Part shown: positions 62,027 to 64,000 of the stretch, piece after piece | How the letters are laid out: each line of letters starts with the position of its first letter | Position numbering within the stretch: position 1 is the first letter of the stretch | DNA from: an uncultured Chlorobiaceae bacterium | Lineage (GTDB): Bacteria > Bacteroidota > Chlorobiia > Chlorobiales > Chlorobiaceae | Reading direction: 5' to 3' | Assembly (NCBI GenBank): GCA_903939765.1 | Contig: CAJAIK010000098.1 | Coordinates: 1 to 64,000 of the forward strand | DNA: 64,000 bases | Program-made: the position numbers and the translations under genes | Notes under the pieces: model-generated | Seen by the model: the letters and a program-made list of their open reading frames with translations, nothing else | The model's database searches: none | What the model was told of the DNA's origin: nothing

Positions 62027-64000
62027 GCAATCATCTCCCGAGAGGGTGCGGTGCGACCATTGCAGCCAGGAGACGGGCAGGGCATCAGCCATTACTGCGC
62101 TCATCGACGGTGAAACAAAGTACTTCTGCTGCCACGGCTGTCTCGGAGTCTACGAGCTGGTTCACAGCAACTCGCTCGATGCCTTCTACAACCAGCGGTG
62201 CGATTGGCAACCGGGAGCGCCGGTAACTGAGGTAAAGCTTCAGGCCTCAGCCTTTCGCGACACCGTAACCATTACCGGCAACGAGAGCCGAATTGATCTC
62301 ATGCTCTCAGGCATCAGATGCGCCTCATGCATCTGGCTCATCGAAAAGTTTCTGATGAAGCACGAAGGCCTCCTTTCGGCAAGGGTCAATTATGCCACCC
62401 ACAAGGCCACCATCACCTGGGAGTCCGAAAAAATCGCTCTCGATACCATCCTGAATGCCATCCAATCCATAGGCTACCTGCCCCATCCCTCCCGTCACAA
62501 CAGCAGCGCTGAACTCTTTGCGCATGAAAAACAGGAACTGCTCCTGCGCTTCGGCACCGCCGGTTTTTTTTCCATGCAACTCATGCTCTTCACCGCCGCG
62601 CTCTATGCCGGTTTTTTCGAAGGGATGGAAGAGCGGTACCGGCTTGCCTTTCAGCTCATTTCATGGGCTCTGGCCACACCGGTACTCTTCTACTCAGGCT
62701 ACCCCTTTCTCTCCAGCGCTTTCCGCTCACTGAGACGGTTGACGCTCAACATGGATGTGCTCGTCGCCCTCGGCTCGCTCTCGGCCTATGGATACAGCAT
62801 TGCCATGATTTTTTTTGGAGGAGAGGTGTTTTTCGACACCTCCGCCATGATTATTACCTTCATTTTGCTTGGCCGATTTCTCGAAGCGGGGTCGCGCCTC
62901 AAAGCGGGCAACGCCATGGCCGAACTGGCTGAACTTCAGCCGCACGAAGCGCTGCTGCTCTCCGAAAGCGGCGAAACAACCATGGTGGCAATTGCCGCCG
63001 TGAAGATCGGCGACCGGATAGAGATCATTCCGGGCGACAGAATCCCGCTTGACGGCACCGTTGTGGAGGGCGAAGCAGAAGTGAACGAAGCGATGCTCAC
63101 CGGAGAGTCAAACCCGATACTGAAAGAACCTGGCTGCAATGTTTTTGCCGGAAGCTTTTCGATGAACGGGCGGCTCAGCATCCGGGTTACCGGCAATGCT
63201 GGAAACACCCTTCTGGCGCGAATTATCAGCACGGTAGAGGAGGCGCAGGCACGCAAGGCCCCAATTCAGGGGGTGGCCGACAAAACCGCAGGCTACTTCG
63301 TCCCTGCCACCATCATCCTCGCCCTCGCGACCTTTCTCTATTGGAAACTCACTGGGGGCGGCACCGTCACCGCCCTGATGAACGCTGTATCGGTGCTCGT
63401 CATCGCCTGCCCCTGTGCACTTGGTCTCGCCACCCCGCTCGCCATTCTGGTGGGCACAACGGCTGCCGGAAAAAGAGGCATTCTCATTAAAGGGGGAGAT
63501 ATTTTTGAGACCGTCTCAAAAACCACCACCGTTGTGCTCGACAAAACCGGCACCCTCACCACCGGCAAAACCTCTATAACCGACATCCACGACTACGACC
63601 TCACTCCGTCATTCATGCAGCATCTCGCCTCGCTTGAAGCCGCCTCGGAGCACCCCACCGGACGCGCCATTCTGGCCGCATGGAAGGGAGAACTCCTCAA
63701 AACCACGCAGTTCCGCGCAACACCGGGCAGAGGAGTTTCAGGAATAATCGAGGGAGAAATATGGCGGGCAGGGTCGAGAGTCTTCATGGCGGAGGAGCTG
63801 GTTGAGCTTCAGCCTTTCCATGAAAACTGCACCTCTGCGCTCGAAGCTGAAGGAAAAACCGTCGTAATGGTCGCCTGCGGTCACAAACTTGCCGGTATCA
63901 TCGGCCTGATTGACGACCTGCGTGAAGATGCACTTCCCCTGATAGCCGGGCTGCGCAAAAAAGGGCTTTCGCTGAAAATCCTCACGGGCGACAACCAGGG
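62013..64000 (+). CDS. ccoI: Copper-exporting P-type ATPase for cbb3 oxidase (CcoI), truncated by window edge
   Basis: The frame starts at ATG 62013, overlapping the previous gene by 14 bases, and runs off the window after 662 residues. It has the N-terminal Cys motifs CDHC and CCHGC and a heavy-metal-associated domain (GIRCASCIW). It also has the TGES motif, the intramembrane CPC in IACPCALGLATP (about residue 465), the phosphorylated DKTGTLT (Asp510), SEHPTGRAI and LTGDN at the edge. It supplies copper for the CcoN CuB site. The C-terminal helices lie outside the window. Confidence 0.95.
   Translation, partial: MSGSEQSSPERVRCDHCSQETGRASAITALIDGETKYFCCHGCLGVYELVHSNSLDAFYNQRCDWQPGAPVTEVKLQASAFRDTVTITGNESRIDLMLSGIRCASCIWLIEKFLMKHEGLLSARVNYATHKATITWESEKIALDTILNAIQSIGYLPHPSRHNSSAELFAHEKQELLLRFGTAGFFSMQLMLFTAALYAGFFEGMEERYRLAFQLISWALATPVLFYSGYPFLSSAFRSLRRLTLNMDVLVALGSLSAYGYSIAMIFFGGEVFFDTSAMIITFILLGRFLEAGSRLKAGNAMAELAELQPHEALLLSESGETTMVAIAAVKIGDRIEIIPGDRIPLDGTVVEGEAEVNEAMLTGESNPILKEPGCNVFAGSFSMNGRLSIRVTGNAGNTLLARIISTVEEAQARKAPIQGVADKTAGYFVPATIILALATFLYWKLTGGGTVTALMNAVSVLVIACPCALGLATPLAILVGTTAAGKRGILIKGGDIFETVSKTTTVVLDKTGTLTTGKTSITDIHDYDLTPSFMQHLASLEAASEHPTGRAILAAWKGELLKTTQFRATPGRGVSGIIEGEIWRAGSRVFMAEELVELQPFHENCTSALEAEGKTVVMVACGHKLAGIIGLIDDLREDALPLIAGLRKKGLSLKILTGDNQ

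Noticed and set aside
1-64000. tRNA, rRNA, CRISPR array, transposase or prophage
   Set aside because: I looked for cloverleaf-like GC stems, regularly spaced repeats and integrase or transposase motifs and found none. Scanning by eye can miss a tRNA, so tRNAscan-SE would be the check.

Overview
The window reads as about 64 kb of bacterial chromosome, gene-dense and of roughly even GC. My best guess is a green sulfur bacterium (Chlorobiaceae) or close relative. Consistent signs are the oxygen-independent thiamine enzyme ThiH, a full [NiFe]-hydrogenase maturation set, an AioBA-type arsenite oxidase beside molybdenum cofactor genes, and two high-affinity terminal oxidases. No photosynthesis gene or rRNA lies in the window, so the lineage is inference. 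A complete 2-oxoglutarate dehydrogenase complex is also present, which would be unusual for an organism running the reductive TCA cycle.

Layout. 1-2.4 kb: the end of an unidentified gene, a rhodanese, an L,D-transpeptidase and a ModE-type molybdate regulator. 2.4-12.4 kb: a long same-strand sulfur gene run (DUF4395 membrane protein, metY-like, HPr-like, response regulator, cysK, cysE, a cystathionine synthase/lyase, thiS, thiG, thiH, thiF, DUF3307). It is preceded by a 31-codon leader ORF with five consecutive Cys codons and a strong intrinsic terminator. This looks like a cysteine-responsive transcription attenuator and is the most interesting signal I found. 12.5-19.2 kb: an orphan membrane protein and sucA-sucB-lpd. 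19.2-24.1 kb: an accessory patch with a beta-phosphoglucomutase/GH65 phosphorylase fusion, decayed HigA-like and DUF1016 nuclease pieces, and an intact toxin-antitoxin pair.

24.2-30.3 kb: hypA-hypB-hypF-hypC-hypD-hypE on the minus strand, with no hydrogenase structural gene nearby. 30.5-38.6 kb, mostly divergent from hyp: a molybdenum block with a moaC-moaB fusion, moeA, a mobB-mobA fusion, aioB, aioA, moaA and a minus-strand MOSC protein. The bis-MGD enzyme AioA thus sits among the genes that build its cofactor. 38.8-54.3 kb: mostly housekeeping genes (pyrB, DUF1207 protein, porin, usp, MHS transporter, uvrC, TPR protein, aroE, lspA, tatD, cyclophilin, YggS, purine nucleoside phosphorylase, mtnA). 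54.5-57.1 kb: cydA and cydB, separated by about 250 bp. 57.3-64.0 kb: a cbb3 oxidase locus, ccoN-ccoO-ccoQ-ccoP-ccoG-ccoH, an unnamed periplasmic protein, and ccoI running off the right edge. The ccoP product has a single heme motif.

The first third therefore fixes sulfide into cysteine and routes sulfur to methionine and thiamine. The middle makes metal cofactors for redox enzymes. The end handles oxygen respiration or detoxification. I saw no tRNA, rRNA, CRISPR array, transposase or phage gene.
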